Source: Cnuella takakiae
GTDB taxonomy: Bacteria; Bacteroidota; Bacteroidia; Chitinophagales; Chitinophagaceae
NCBI RefSeq assembly: GCF_001953305.1
Contig: NZ_MTFE01000010.1
Coordinates: 1,592,961 to 1,632,685, forward strand
Direction: 5' to 3'
Length of the DNA: 39,725 nt
Each line of letters opens with the position of its first letter. Positions within the stretch are counted from its first letter, which is position 1. The notes below the pieces were generated by a model. The model ran no database searches. It was not told the origin of the DNA and saw only the letters and a program-made list of their open reading frames with translations. Below are positions 23,270 through 32,610 of this stretch, piece by piece. A program made the translations under genes and the position numbers.

Positions 23270-24337
23270 ATGGAAGTTCAACAAAGTGAAGGGCCCAAAT
23301 ACGTCATTGTAATTGGTGCTTCGGCAGGCGGCCTTCAATCGATATTGGAGTTGATGGCCCAGGTAACCGAAGAAATGGATGCCGCTATCTTGGTGGTCAT
23401 GCACACACCCAGCACCTCCCATGGTGATGTGGTGATACAGCGGTTGCAGCACAATTCGGTTTTTACCTGTAAGCTGGCCGAAAACGGCGAGCCCATCCGG
23501 TCCCGGCATTTTTACCTGGCAGTGCCCGACAGGCACCTGCTCATCAGGCAGGGGAAAATCATGCTGGGACAGGGGCCGGTAGAAAACCGGTGGCGGCCCG
23601 CCATCGATGTGCTGTTTCGCTCCGCTGCGGTAGCCTACAACAGCCGCACCATCGGCATCATCCTTACCGGTATGCTGGAAGACGGTACAGCAGGCATGCA
23701 GTTTATCAAAGAATGCGGCGGCACCTGTATTGTGCAGGACCCCGCCGAAGCCGAATACCCCGACATGCCCCTTTCGGTACTGCGCAATGTGCCGGTAGAT
23801 TATTGTACAACCCTCCAGCGCATTGCTTTTATCATACAGGAAAAAGCCCGCAACGGGGTAAACGAACCCGCCAAGGTGCCGGTAAGGCTGGCCAAAGAGG
23901 CGCAGATTGCTGAAAGAGTAGCCCTTGGCATTGAACTGGCGTTCGACCTGGGCGGAAAGCCTGCACCTTACTCCTGCCCCGAATGTGGGGGCGCCACCTG
24001 GGAGATCCAGGAAGGTGAGGTAACCCGCTACCGCTGCCATACAGGACATATGTTTTCGGAATTCTCCATGCTGGAAGGAAAGCGCGAGGAACTGGAATCT
24101 ACCTTCTGGGTGATCTTGCGGATACTGGAAGAACGCCGCAGCCTGCTGCTGAAAATGGCTGCAGAAGAAGAGCGGAAAGGGTGGGCAAGGAGTGCCAACT
24201 TCAAGAGGGAAAGGGCCGGGGAGCTGGAAGTGCATATCAGCAGGGTGCGCGAGCTCCTGTTTGCCGCCACGGCCGCCCCCGAAAACCTGTACGATGACCC
24301 GGAGATGGATCCGGGTGAAACAGGAGGGGCCGGATAG
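23270..24337 (+). CDS. Stand-alone CheB-type methylesterase with C-terminal Cys/His cluster
   Basis: A 355-residue protein whose first 190 residues form a CheB catalytic domain: IGASAGG with Ser18, VVMHTPS with His45, and LTGMLEDGTAGM with Asp138, so the Ser-His-Asp triad is intact. CheB removes methyl groups from, or deamidates, receptor glutamyl residues. There is no N-terminal receiver domain, so its activity is not controlled by phosphorylation in cis. The C-terminal part has CPECGG (C236, C239) followed by CHTGH (C256, H260), which looks like a small zinc-binding knuckle, then a Glu/Arg-rich helix. No MCP gene is in the window. It is divergent from the response regulator unit. A hairpin overlaps its stop codon. 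Confidence 0.9.
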   Translation: MEVQQSEGPKYVIVIGASAGGLQSILELMAQVTEEMDAAILVVMHTPSTSHGDVVIQRLQHNSVFTCKLAENGEPIRSRHFYLAVPDRHLLIRQGKIMLGQGPVENRWRPAIDVLFRSAAVAYNSRTIGIILTGMLEDGTAGMQFIKECGGTCIVQDPAEAEYPDMPLSVLRNVPVDYCTTLQRIAFIIQEKARNGVNEPAKVPVRLAKEAQIAERVALGIELAFDLGGKPAPYSCPECGGATWEIQEGEVTRYRCHTGHMFSEFSMLEGKREELESTFWVILRILEERRSLLLKMAAEEERKGWARSANFKRERAGELEVHISRVRELLFAATAAPENLYDDPEMDPGETGGAG

Positions 24338-24349
24338 ACATCCGGCCCC
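24326..24349 (+). terminator. Hairpin at the end of the cheB-like gene
   Basis: GGGGCCGGA pairs with TCCGGCCCC around a 6-nt loop that starts with the TAG stop codon. Only ATTTG follows, so termination strength is doubtful. Confidence 0.5.
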
Positions 24350-24528
24350 ATTTGAATCCAATATCCTATGAAAAACAGTACAAGGATAATTCCTTCGTGT
24401 TTAGGAACGCTGCCTACTTACCCACAACGGTTTGAAGCCTTCGGGAAAACGGGGTAGCGTTGGTGTTGTGTATATTATAATTATGTCTAATTGGTTGTGC
24501 TGGTTAAATTGCTTTTAAATGGAACGTG

Positions 24529-24792
24529 ATGGCAAGATTATTCAGCATAGATATCCCATTTGAAAACAAGCATTACACAGCCCTGGTAAGCGTAAAAGAG
24601 CATGGCCCTGACTTATATTGCACGGTTCGCTATATCGAAAAAGACCTGAGGCATATTCTTTCCGGCGACCAGCTGGTTATTAGTCTTAAGGACGGGTTAA
24701 AGCAACCCTGCCACCTGCCCAGCGAGCTGGCGCACAATCTTTTTCAATGCACTGCCCAGGTGTTGAACCAGCACCTGGAACACCGCGCCTGA
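24529..24792 (+). CDS. Small MAR-x-FSID protein of unknown function (copy A)
   Basis: An 87-residue protein from the ATG at 24529 (MARLFSIDIPFENKHYTALV); a GTG one codon upstream is rejected. The N-terminus is shared with the protein at 33142-33408, positions M-A-R-x-F-S-I-D and Y-T-A-L-V being identical and the rest weakly similar. The predicted layout is two or three beta strands, a turn, and a C-terminal helix (SELAHNLFQCTAQVLNQHL). I do not recognise the family; no catalytic motif, signal peptide or membrane segment is visible. Placement between cheB-like and cheB-cheR genes suggests a role in this signalling system. A strong terminator follows. Confidence 0.75.
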   Translation: MARLFSIDIPFENKHYTALVSVKEHGPDLYCTVRYIEKDLRHILSGDQLVISLKDGLKQPCHLPSELAHNLFQCTAQVLNQHLEHRA

Positions 24793-24825
24793 TACTGTTC
24801 CTTTTTCTCATGTATAAGCAATCGT

Positions 24826-24851
24826 CCCCTGCTTTTTAGCAGGGGTTTTTG
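24826..24851 (+). terminator. Intrinsic terminator after MAR-x-FSID copy A
   Basis: CCCCTGCT and AGCAGGGG form an 8-bp stem with a TTTT loop, followed by TTTTTG. It separates the small gene from the convergent cheB-cheR fusion gene. Confidence 0.85.
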
Positions 24852-24887
24852 TCGTTGAGCAGCAGCCCTGCACCAGGGGCATATATG

Positions 24888-27809
24888 TTATGCTGCATTG
24901 ATCTCCTGTATCACCACGCAACTGCCAATATAACCCAGGAACTGGCCTTCGGGGCTGAAGTTGGGTTTGGCCTTGTTATGCAGCAATTTGTATTCGGTAT
25001 CGTGGTACAGCACCCGGTACTTCAGTTCGAAAGGCAGCTTTTCCTGGAAACAATCATCAAAAAGCTTTTTAAGCCGGGGCCGGTCTTCGGGGTGTACATC
25101 GTCCATCCATCCTTTTACCAGGGCCTCTTCCATGGTATCGCTTCTAAACTCGAGCCATGCCTTGTTGAAGAAGGTGGCCTTTTTATCCTTATCCGTCACC
25201 CAGATCATCACGGGTGCATTATCAGCCAGGTTGCGGAACCACAACTCCCGGTCGGCAATGATTTGCTGTGCCCTGCGGTGCTCCGTAATATCTTCCAGTG
25301 CCAGCAGGGTCAGCTGGTCGCTATGAATACGCTGCACAATGCGGCGGGCATTGATGACCAGGGTTTTTTCGCCGATGCCGGCAAAATTGTGGGTGATCTC
25401 CAACCCGTGTATATAGGCATTACCCGGCAGTTTTTCTTCCAGCAGTTGGCGCAATTCGGGTATATCCCACTGCCGGCTGTTGAGCTCGTACAGCATGCGC
25501 CCTTCGGTATGTTCTTCGCGCAGCTGGAACATTCTATAAAACTGGAAGTTGGCCAGCTTTACCCGCAAGTTGCGGTCGAGGATGAGCAGGGCTTCACGGA
25601 TGGTGGAAAAAACCGCCTGTGCATAATCCTGCGATTCGGTCAGCTGCTCGTTGCGCAACTGCAGCTCCTGGTTGATGGTGATCAGCTCCTCGTTGCTCGA
25701 CTCAACTTCCTCCTTCGATGTTTCCAGCTCTTCGTTGATGCTTTGCAGCTCTTCGTTTGCCGAAACAATTTCCTCGTTTGCCGACTGGAGCTCTTCCACC
25801 GAAGCTTCCTGCTCTTCCACGATGCTGCGCATGTCTTCGCGCAGTGCCGACAACTCGGTTTCCAGTTGCTTTACCCGGTGGTCTTTGAGCGCCGACAGTT
25901 CTACTTCGGGCGGCAGGCCGGACTCTGAAAAAGCCACCAGGAAGTAGGATTCCTCCAGCTCCGACTTAATGGGTACCACCTCCACGTTGATGCGCATTAC
26001 CTTGTCGTTGTAGGTAAGTTCCAGGTCGCTTTTTTTAACGGCTTCCCCGCTCTTGATGGCCTTGTGCACCGTATTGCGCAGCTCAAATGCCAGCCCCGGC
26101 CGGGCCATCTTCAGCAGGTTGAGGCTGGCTTTGCCGGGTGTAGGCTCCAGGAAGATACCTGTAGAGCCCCTGAACTGCACGATGTCCATATCGTGGTTGA
26201 TAACAACCGAAGCCGGGGTAAACTTTTTCAGCAGCAGGGTGTCCACCGCTTTTTCCAGGTCCTGGTCGTCGTTGCGGCTGGCGGCTACCGTTTTTTGCTT
26301 TGTAATGGCTTGCACCCGGTGGCCAACGGGCAGGAGGTAGCTCATTGGGAACAGGGCCTTTGCCGGTGTATCTTTTTTCTTGGCAAACACTTTTACCTTC
26401 TTATCTACCTGCGAGAACAGGTAGGCCGAGCTACCCACCGTTTCCGACTTGCCCAATACCAGGTACCCGTTGTTGTTGAGGGCATAGTGGAAAGTGGACA
26501 TGATTTTTTGCTGCAGGTTGTTGTCGATATAAATCAAAAAATTGCAGCAGCTCACCAGGTCGAGGCGCGAGAAGGGCGGGTCGAGGGTGATATTCTGGGT
26601 GGCAAATACGCAGAGGTCGCGGATGGATTTGTTAATCCGGAACTGGCCATCCACCTTGGTAAAAAAGCGTTGCAGCCTTTTGGGGCTGATGCCCGTGATT
26701 TCGTCGGTGCTGTACATGCCCAAGCGTGCCTTATGGATGGCCGTTTCGCTGAGGTCGGAGGCAAATATCTGGATGGGATGGGTGCCATGGTGTTCGCCCA
26801 GCACCTCTATCAGTATGATGGCAATGGAATACACTTCCTGTCCGCTGGAGCAGGCAGGCACCCAAATGCGGATGGGCTCATTGTGTTGCTTGGCGGCAAT
26901 GATTTCGGGGAACAGTTTGTTTTTGAGGTATTCTGTTGTTTCCTTATCGCGGAAAAAATGCGTGACATTGATTAGCAGGTCGTTGAACAGCTGCTGCGTT
27001 TCGGCCGGGTGTGCGCGCATGTACTGCACGTAATCCTGCAGGGTATTCAGTTTGTGCAGCAGTATCCTGCGGATGATGCGCCGCTTGATGGTACTCATCT
27101 TGTACTGCCCAAAGTCCACGCTGGTAGCTTTCTGCACCATTTGCAGGATAATGATCAGGTCCTTATCCTTGTTGCTCAGCAGCTCGCCGCTGGGGTCCTG
27201 CAGGGCACTGAAATAAAAGTCCTTTTGCCTGCCGAGGCTGTTGAGTTCTTCGGCAATTTCTTTTGGCGACAATACCAGGTCCACCGCATCGATGGCAATA
27301 GCCGTTTGGGGCATGCTTTGGAATTGCGCCGACGCATCCTGGGCAAACGAAAGGCCGCCAGCAGCTTTAATGGCTTTCAGACCCTGGGCGCCATCGCCGT
27401 CGGCACCCGAAAGCACCACGCCGATGGCCAGCTCCTTGTAGGCGTCGGCCACGGAGCTGAACAGCCTGTTGATGGGCATATGGTCGTACCCTTCCGATGC
27501 CCGCTTGGCAAGCCGGAAAAGTCCTTCTTTCAGGGTCAGTTCTTTTCCCGGCGGCACTATGTAAAAGACATCTGGCTGTACCTCCATTCCTTCTTCGGCA
27601 ACCAGCACCGGCACTTTGGTTTTTTTTGCCAGCAGGGGCACCATCTGGCTGTCAAAATCGGCTGGCTGGTGCTGCAGGTACACATAAGCGATACCGTTTT
27701 GGGAGGTAAGATGGCTCACCAGTTCCCGCACGGCTTCAAAAGCACCGGCCGAGCCGCCAATGCCGGCAACCAGCAGCGGTTTATCTTGTTGAATATTGTT
27801 GTTTGTCAT
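24888..27809 (-). CDS. CheB-CheR-coiled-coil-PAS fusion protein
   Basis: A 973-residue soluble protein. Residues 1-190 form a CheB methylesterase domain with Ser20 (GIGGSAGAF), His47 (YLQHQP) and Asp139 (SGADGDGAQG). Residues about 215-480 form a CheR methyltransferase with the SAM loop WVPACSSGQEVYSIA near 315-330 and the later LDLVSCCNFLIYID. Then a PAS-like segment, a long coiled coil (about 650-723, rich in EELQSANEEI-type heptads), and two further PAS domains (LLILDRNLRVKLANFQ and NAPVMIWVTDKDKKATFFN). There is no histidine kinase domain, unlike some longer relatives. It probably methylates and demethylates a signalling partner in response to PAS-sensed cues. Its target is not evident from the window. 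Confidence 0.93.
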   Translation of the reverse strand: MTNNNIQQDKPLLVAGIGGSAGAFEAVRELVSHLTSQNGIAYVYLQHQPADFDSQMVPLLAKKTKVPVLVAEEGMEVQPDVFYIVPPGKELTLKEGLFRLAKRASEGYDHMPINRLFSSVADAYKELAIGVVLSGADGDGAQGLKAIKAAGGLSFAQDASAQFQSMPQTAIAIDAVDLVLSPKEIAEELNSLGRQKDFYFSALQDPSGELLSNKDKDLIIILQMVQKATSVDFGQYKMSTIKRRIIRRILLHKLNTLQDYVQYMRAHPAETQQLFNDLLINVTHFFRDKETTEYLKNKLFPEIIAAKQHNEPIRIWVPACSSGQEVYSIAIILIEVLGEHHGTHPIQIFASDLSETAIHKARLGMYSTDEITGISPKRLQRFFTKVDGQFRINKSIRDLCVFATQNITLDPPFSRLDLVSCCNFLIYIDNNLQQKIMSTFHYALNNNGYLVLGKSETVGSSAYLFSQVDKKVKVFAKKKDTPAKALFPMSYLLPVGHRVQAITKQKTVAASRNDDQDLEKAVDTLLLKKFTPASVVINHDMDIVQFRGSTGIFLEPTPGKASLNLLKMARPGLAFELRNTVHKAIKSGEAVKKSDLELTYNDKVMRINVEVVPIKSELEESYFLVAFSESGLPPEVELSALKDHRVKQLETELSALREDMRSIVEEQEASVEELQSANEEIVSANEELQSINEELETSKEEVESSNEELITINQELQLRNEQLTESQDYAQAVFSTIREALLILDRNLRVKLANFQFYRMFQLREEHTEGRMLYELNSRQWDIPELRQLLEEKLPGNAYIHGLEITHNFAGIGEKTLVINARRIVQRIHSDQLTLLALEDITEHRRAQQIIADRELWFRNLADNAPVMIWVTDKDKKATFFNKAWLEFRSDTMEEALVKGWMDDVHPEDRPRLKKLFDDCFQEKLPFELKYRVLYHDTEYKLLHNKAKPNFSPEGQFLGYIGSCVVIQEINAA

Positions 27810-28238
27810 TCTGATTCAATAGTATAGGCAAAGAATCGTCCAAAAAAGTCTGGAACTTCAAAGGTAGGCATGTGCCTGCATGACCCCGGCAACAAAAAAA
27901 AGAAGCAGTTGGGGTTAACTGTTATGCCAAGCTGCTATTTCCCGGCATTGTATTGGTTAGGAGTTTGGCAAAAGCTTGTTGTAGATTGGCTGCCGTACCC
28001 GTTAGTACCAATACTATTACCTGCGATGGATATCCTATTTATTTATCCACCGCTTTTTTAATGGGTTTGCCGGATCAGGTTAAAAGGGCTGTGGAAAAGT
28101 TCAATTCTTCCTGTTTGATCGATACCGGTAATTTGGGCTTGTATTTAATTACTTATTCGTTGCGCTTTGCCTTTCAGCCCTTTAACCCATACTGACCCTA
28201 TGTATCGCCTGTATTGAAACCAACCATGGAGGACCGTC
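27810..28238. other. Intergenic spacer, divergent promoter region
   Basis: These 429 bp separate the divergent cheB-cheR fusion and the multi-PAS kinase. I see no supported gene: the open frames here are short and lack protein-like composition. A run of A residues (27894-27901) is present. GGAGG at 28228-28232, six bases before the TTG at 28239, is an unusually good Shine-Dalgarno for this genome and fixes the kinase start. Confidence 0.5.
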
Positions 28239-30314
28239 TTGAAAGAGCAATTGAAAGAAGCAACAGCCATTAACCCTGAGCATGCACCCAGGCAGGTGCT
28301 GCTGTCCATCAACGCTAAGCTGGCCTTATTACAGGGTGCCTGGAGCTGGGACCTCCATAGTGCTGCGGTTTATTGCTCCGATGTGATGGCTTTTTCCCAA
28401 AATTTTGAAGGTACCAAGGGCATCATACATCCCGAGGACCTGGAGAAACTGAAGGCCGCTCTTTCGCTGCTCCCCGAAATGACCATCGGCAGGCTCAGCT
28501 TCCGGATGATCACCACTTTTGGCGAGATAAAGGAGCTAGTGGGCAGCCAGGTACAGCTGTCCGAAATCGAACCCTGGATGGCCGAACAGTATGAAACTGC
28601 AGAAAACTGGGAAGCCCGCCTGCGCAACCAGGCGCAACAGAAAGAAACCACTTTCCTGCGGTTGCGCAATTCCCTCGCCGATACAAGTGAACGACATGCT
28701 GACGCCGGTTCCTGGTACATCAATAAGGTAAGCGGCGAAACCTGGTACTCGGACAATATGTACCGCTTGCATGGGGTGCCGCCGCAAAGCCTGAATGCAC
28801 ACCCCCACACCTTTAATATTTTTATTCACCCCGAGGATAAGGTTGTTGTGCAGGAAGCTTTCGAACAGGCCTTTTCCGGCGAGCTGCCCCTGCACCTCGA
28901 CTACCGCATCATCCGTCCCGGTGGCGAGTGGGTATGGGTGCGGCAAATAACCTATTGGGGCTTCAACAACCAGGGCCAGCCCGTACTGGGCGGTTTGCTG
29001 CGCAGCCTCCAGGAAGCGCAGCAGCTGCAGGCCCAGCTGGAGGCATCCGATTTGCAACTCAGGATACAGCAGCAGGTATTGCAGCAGGCAGAAAAACAAA
29101 GCCAGTTTGGGTACTGGATCATGAACCTGGTAACCCGCAAAACCAATTTTTCGGCCGCCTACCTCCGCATCCATGGCCTTAAAACAGGCACCGTGGCAAC
29201 ACAGTCCTTCTTTCTGAACCTGGTGCACCCCGACGACAAGGCACTGGTAGCTGAAAGGATGAAAAACCTGAACAAAACCCATGAGCTACCCGAAACCGAG
29301 TACCGGATCATCCGCCCAGACGGCAAGGTTCGGTACCTGCAGCTAAGCGGCAAGCTATCCGTTTTTGCAAACAATGAACTGGTAATGGTAGCCGTTGCCA
29401 ACGATATTACCGCCCGGAAGGCCCAGGAACAAACCCTCCAGGAACTGAACGATACCGTTATACTTCAAAACAATACCCTGCTGCAAATGGAAGAGGTGGG
29501 CGAGCTGGCTTCCCTGGTGCTTTTCCCCGATGGCAGCATGCGCTGGAGCGATGGCTTATACCGCCTGCTGGGCTACCGGCCCAAGTCGGTAGAACCCCTG
29601 CTGGTTATATGGCGTAAAAGTGTACACCCTGCCGACCTGAAGGTGTTCAACGACAATTTCAACCTGCTGTTAAACGAACAGCTGGTAGCACCGTTTTCTT
29701 TCCGCGTCATCACCCGCACCGGGGTGCGGCTGGTGGTGCTTTCCTTTAGTTCTGTTACCGAGCAGGGCAGGGTGGCCATGGTAGGCATCCTGCAGGACCT
29801 CACCCACCGGCAGGACCAGGAGCGGCAATCGGGCATGCAGGAGCGGTACAACCGTTTGCTGGAAGACGTTTCCAAGGATATACTCATTTATACCAACACA
29901 GAAAATACCATCCTCGGCTGGAATGCTGCCGCCGTTGCCAAAACCGGTATTGAAAAAGAAAAGGCCATTGGCGCCAACCTGTTCGACTGCCTGCCGGCAT
30001 TGCGCAGCGAAACCTTCCTGGCGCAGCTGAATGCCGCCCTCGAAGGCCGGGAGGTACAGGTGCAAAAGGGCCGGTTCCAGTACCTGCCTGGACCGCAAAG
30101 CTTCCAGCTGAGCCCGCACCTCGATGAGTCCGGTACCGTGCACGGCGTGCTGCACCTGGTGCAGGATATTGCACGGGAGCTGGACCTGCAGCAGCAATTG
30201 AGCGAACGCCTCAGCTTTATAGAAAGCCTGGTAGATGCAAGTGTTGACCGTATTGTGGTGCTGGACAAGCACATGAACTACCTGTACTGGAATCCCAGGG
30301 CGGAAGCTTATTAA
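28239..30314 (+). CDS. Multi-PAS sensor kinase, N-terminal part (ends at an in-frame TAA)
   Basis: A 691-residue soluble chain starting at TTG 28239 behind GGAGG. It holds four PAS domains with PAC tails (near 145-270, 290-400, 415-525 and 545-660; for example YRIIRPGGEWVWVRQ and EYRIIRPDGKVRYL). A fifth begins at VDASVDRIVVLDKHMNYLYW and stops in mid-domain at the TAA of codon 692. The frame continues without shift into the kinase part at 30333-32510, where the same PAS domain resumes (ALTKERVLGKNILEVFPAF). I infer a single ancestral gene of about 1,420 codons interrupted by a nonsense mutation, a sequencing error, or recoding. No transmembrane helix is visible. Confidence 0.85.
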   Translation: MKEQLKEATAINPEHAPRQVLLSINAKLALLQGAWSWDLHSAAVYCSDVMAFSQNFEGTKGIIHPEDLEKLKAALSLLPEMTIGRLSFRMITTFGEIKELVGSQVQLSEIEPWMAEQYETAENWEARLRNQAQQKETTFLRLRNSLADTSERHADAGSWYINKVSGETWYSDNMYRLHGVPPQSLNAHPHTFNIFIHPEDKVVVQEAFEQAFSGELPLHLDYRIIRPGGEWVWVRQITYWGFNNQGQPVLGGLLRSLQEAQQLQAQLEASDLQLRIQQQVLQQAEKQSQFGYWIMNLVTRKTNFSAAYLRIHGLKTGTVATQSFFLNLVHPDDKALVAERMKNLNKTHELPETEYRIIRPDGKVRYLQLSGKLSVFANNELVMVAVANDITARKAQEQTLQELNDTVILQNNTLLQMEEVGELASLVLFPDGSMRWSDGLYRLLGYRPKSVEPLLVIWRKSVHPADLKVFNDNFNLLLNEQLVAPFSFRVITRTGVRLVVLSFSSVTEQGRVAMVGILQDLTHRQDQERQSGMQERYNRLLEDVSKDILIYTNTENTILGWNAAAVAKTGIEKEKAIGANLFDCLPALRSETFLAQLNAALEGREVQVQKGRFQYLPGPQSFQLSPHLDESGTVHGVLHLVQDIARELDLQQQLSERLSFIESLVDASVDRIVVLDKHMNYLYWNPRAEAY
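30312..30314 (+). other. In-frame TAA splitting the multi-PAS kinase
   Basis: The TAA lies between PRAEAY and ALTKERVLGKNILEVFP, inside a PAS domain that reads continuously on both sides in one frame. A single base change from a sense codon such as CAA, GAA, AAA, TCA or TAT would explain it. Confidence 0.85.
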
Positions 30315-30332
30315 GCCCTGACCAAGGAACGG

Positions 30333-32510
30333 GTGCTGGGTAAAAATATCCTGGAGGTTTTCCCTGCTTTCCGCAACGACCCCAGCTACCAGGAGTTCAG
30401 GCGGGCGCTGAAAGGCGAAACGGTACATATACCTGCCAGTTTTACACCGGGGCAGCAGCATTATTTTGAAACCTACCTCATACCCGTACGGGATGAGGAT
30501 GGAACGGTGAATGCAGTGTTGTGGATGGTGCACGACCTAACCCGGGAAGGCCGGCTGCAGCTGGAGCGCCAGTACGCACTGGAAATGCTGCAGGAAGAGC
30601 ACCGCCGGTTGAGTGAAGCCCAGGCTATTGGTCATATCGGTAGCTTTGAATGGAACCGGGGCATGGATGAAGTGAGCTGGTCGGACGAGCTCTACTGCAT
30701 CATGGGCATGGAGCCCCAGTCAAGAACGATACTGGCCTCCGAAACCGACAACTGGCTCCATCCCGAAGACCAGCAAGCTGTACTGGCCCTTAAAATGCAG
30801 TCTTTTGAACAGCCCGGTTTTTACCACATCGACCACCGCATTACCCGGCCTGGAGATGGTAAGGTCATCTATGTGGCGCACCGTTTTGAAAGCATGGCCG
30901 ATGAAAGCGGGCAGGTGGTGCGGGTGCACGGTACCCTGCAGGATATTACCCCGCAGGTAGAAGTACGCCAAAAAATAGAAGCCAGTGAAAACCTGTTGCG
31001 ATCGGCCGAAAGGGTAGCCCAATCCGGCAGTTATGAAGTAGAGCTGGCAACCATGACCTTCCAGTTTTCTGAAGGCATGTACCGGCTTTTCGGCGAAGTG
31101 CCTTATTCCTTCGAGCCTTCCCTTGATTTTATTGATTTCCGCTCGCACCCCGACGATATTGCCCCGATTAAGGCCATACTTGAAAAGGCCGCCAGCGACC
31201 GGCAGCCGTATTATTATACCCGCCGCATTTACCGGAAAGATGGTGAGCTGCGCACCCTGGAAGCGCATGGACAGGTAGAAACGGACAGCCAGGGCAATGC
31301 CGTCCGGTTTATAGGCCTGGTGCAGGACATTACCGAAAAGCAGTTGGCCGCACAAAACCTGAAACAGCAGGCGGAGTTTCTGAAAAGCATCACCGATGCG
31401 GTGCCCGATATGATTGGGGTGGTGGACCTGCCTGCGCAAAAAGTGCAATTTTTAAACCGGGATCTATTTGCCGCCAACGGGCTTAACCCCGATGCGCTGG
31501 AACAGAGGGCATGGGAAGAACTGGAACAATATGTTCACCCCGACGACCGGGAGCGGCTGGGACAGTATAAAAGGCAGCTGATAAGTTTGGAAAAAAATGC
31601 GGTAGCAATGATTGATTTCCGCTGCTTGTCGGGCAACCAGACCTTATGGTTGCGCAACCGCACCAAGGTGTTCCGGTACAGCCAGGAAGGCCAGCCTACC
31701 CACCTGCTCACCATTTTCCAGGATGTAAGCAGTACCTATGCGGCACAGGAAACCCTCAGCCAGCTGAATGCTTCTCTGCAACAGAAGAACCGCGAGCTGG
31801 AAACTAAAAATGAAGAGATCACTTCTTATGCCTTTATTACCAGCCACGATTTGAAGGAACCCATACGCAAGATTCACACCTTTACCGATATGTTGCGGTT
31901 AAGGGATGGCGACAGGCTTTCGGAAACAGGGCTGGATTTGCTGAACCGGATGTCCGCTTCGGTACAAAGGCTTGATTACCTGATCGGCGACCTGTTATCG
32001 CTTTCGCGGATTCATGCCGAGGATGCCCACTTTGAAGAGGTGTGCCTGTCAGAGGTGTTGGACAATGTCAAAGGCGAACTGGAAGCAGAGATCCAGGCAA
32101 GCGGGGCAAAAATCCTGGCCGGTGACCTGCCGGTGATCCGGGCCATAAAAATCCAGGTATTTTACCTGTTTAAAAATTTGCTGAGCAATGCCATGAAGTT
32201 CCAGGAGCCCGGAAACCAGCCTGCTGTGCATATAAGTGCGCAATTTGTAGGTAGTAATGTGCCTAAGGAAAAAGGCGGTTCGGGCGACTTTGTGAAAGTT
32301 TCTATTTCGGATAACGGCATTGGTTTCGACCCCAAGTACAGCGACCTGGTGTTCCGCATCTTCCAGCGGCTCCACAACAAGGAGGCTTTTGGCGGCACCG
32401 GCATGGGCCTGGCCATTTGCCGTAAGGTGATGGAAAACCACCGCGGCTTTATAGAAGTGAAAAGCCAACCCGGAAAGGGTACCAGCTTTTGTTGTTATTT
32501 CCCCGTTTAA
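30333..32510 (+). CDS. Multi-PAS sensor kinase, C-terminal part with histidine kinase core
   Basis: 725 residues from the first start-like codon (GTG 30333) after the TAA. AAGGA four bases before this GTG could allow reinitiation. It holds the rest of a broken PAS domain, three more PAS domains (about 90-215, 220-340, 350-470), and the kinase core. The H-box SHDLKEPIRKI has His505, the N-box is FKNLLSNAMKFQ, the G1 box is ISDNGIGFDPKY, and the G2 box is GGTGMGLAICRKVMENH. SHDLKEP is typical of phytochrome-like and Rcp1-partner kinases, matching the stand-alone receiver at 22552-22992. Alone, this half would be a kinase missing most of its sensors. No receiver domain is attached. Confidence 0.85.
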   Translation: MLGKNILEVFPAFRNDPSYQEFRRALKGETVHIPASFTPGQQHYFETYLIPVRDEDGTVNAVLWMVHDLTREGRLQLERQYALEMLQEEHRRLSEAQAIGHIGSFEWNRGMDEVSWSDELYCIMGMEPQSRTILASETDNWLHPEDQQAVLALKMQSFEQPGFYHIDHRITRPGDGKVIYVAHRFESMADESGQVVRVHGTLQDITPQVEVRQKIEASENLLRSAERVAQSGSYEVELATMTFQFSEGMYRLFGEVPYSFEPSLDFIDFRSHPDDIAPIKAILEKAASDRQPYYYTRRIYRKDGELRTLEAHGQVETDSQGNAVRFIGLVQDITEKQLAAQNLKQQAEFLKSITDAVPDMIGVVDLPAQKVQFLNRDLFAANGLNPDALEQRAWEELEQYVHPDDRERLGQYKRQLISLEKNAVAMIDFRCLSGNQTLWLRNRTKVFRYSQEGQPTHLLTIFQDVSSTYAAQETLSQLNASLQQKNRELETKNEEITSYAFITSHDLKEPIRKIHTFTDMLRLRDGDRLSETGLDLLNRMSASVQRLDYLIGDLLSLSRIHAEDAHFEEVCLSEVLDNVKGELEAEIQASGAKILAGDLPVIRAIKIQVFYLFKNLLSNAMKFQEPGNQPAVHISAQFVGSNVPKEKGGSGDFVKVSISDNGIGFDPKYSDLVFRIFQRLHNKEAFGGTGMGLAICRKVMENHRGFIEVKSQPGKGTSFCCYFPV

Positions 32511-32525
32511 TTGCAGGTTTGCGTT

Positions 32526-32589
32526 GGGGGATTTCGGGTGTTGTGCAGCTGGGTAAGCCTGCTTCCTTTTCCAACTGCCGAAATCCCGG
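32526..32589. repeat. Inverted repeat after the multi-PAS kinase
   Basis: GGGATTTCGG (32528-32537) pairs with CCGAAATCCC (32578-32587). The words are shared with the repeat after ftsZ. Confidence 0.65.
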
Positions 32590-32610
32590 GTTCCTTATCC
32601 AAAAGATTTC

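Noticed and set aside
23126-24361. A 411-codon open frame on the minus strand opposite the cheB-like gene
   Set aside because: The plus frame has the CheB triad and a coherent fold; the minus frame is compositionally odd and unrecognisable.
24849-25928. A 359-codon open frame on the plus strand across the cheB-cheR fusion
   Set aside because: The minus strand carries a well-defined coiled coil and PAS domains at the same place.
27870-28195. Short open frames in the cheB-cheR/PAS kinase spacer
   Set aside because: They are 60-80 codons, overlapping, without family resemblance or a supported ribosome binding site.
30312-30314. Programmed recoding (selenocysteine or pyrrolysine) at the kinase stop
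   Set aside because: The codon is TAA, not TGA or TAG, and no recoding hairpin is apparent right after it; nonsense mutation or error is simpler.
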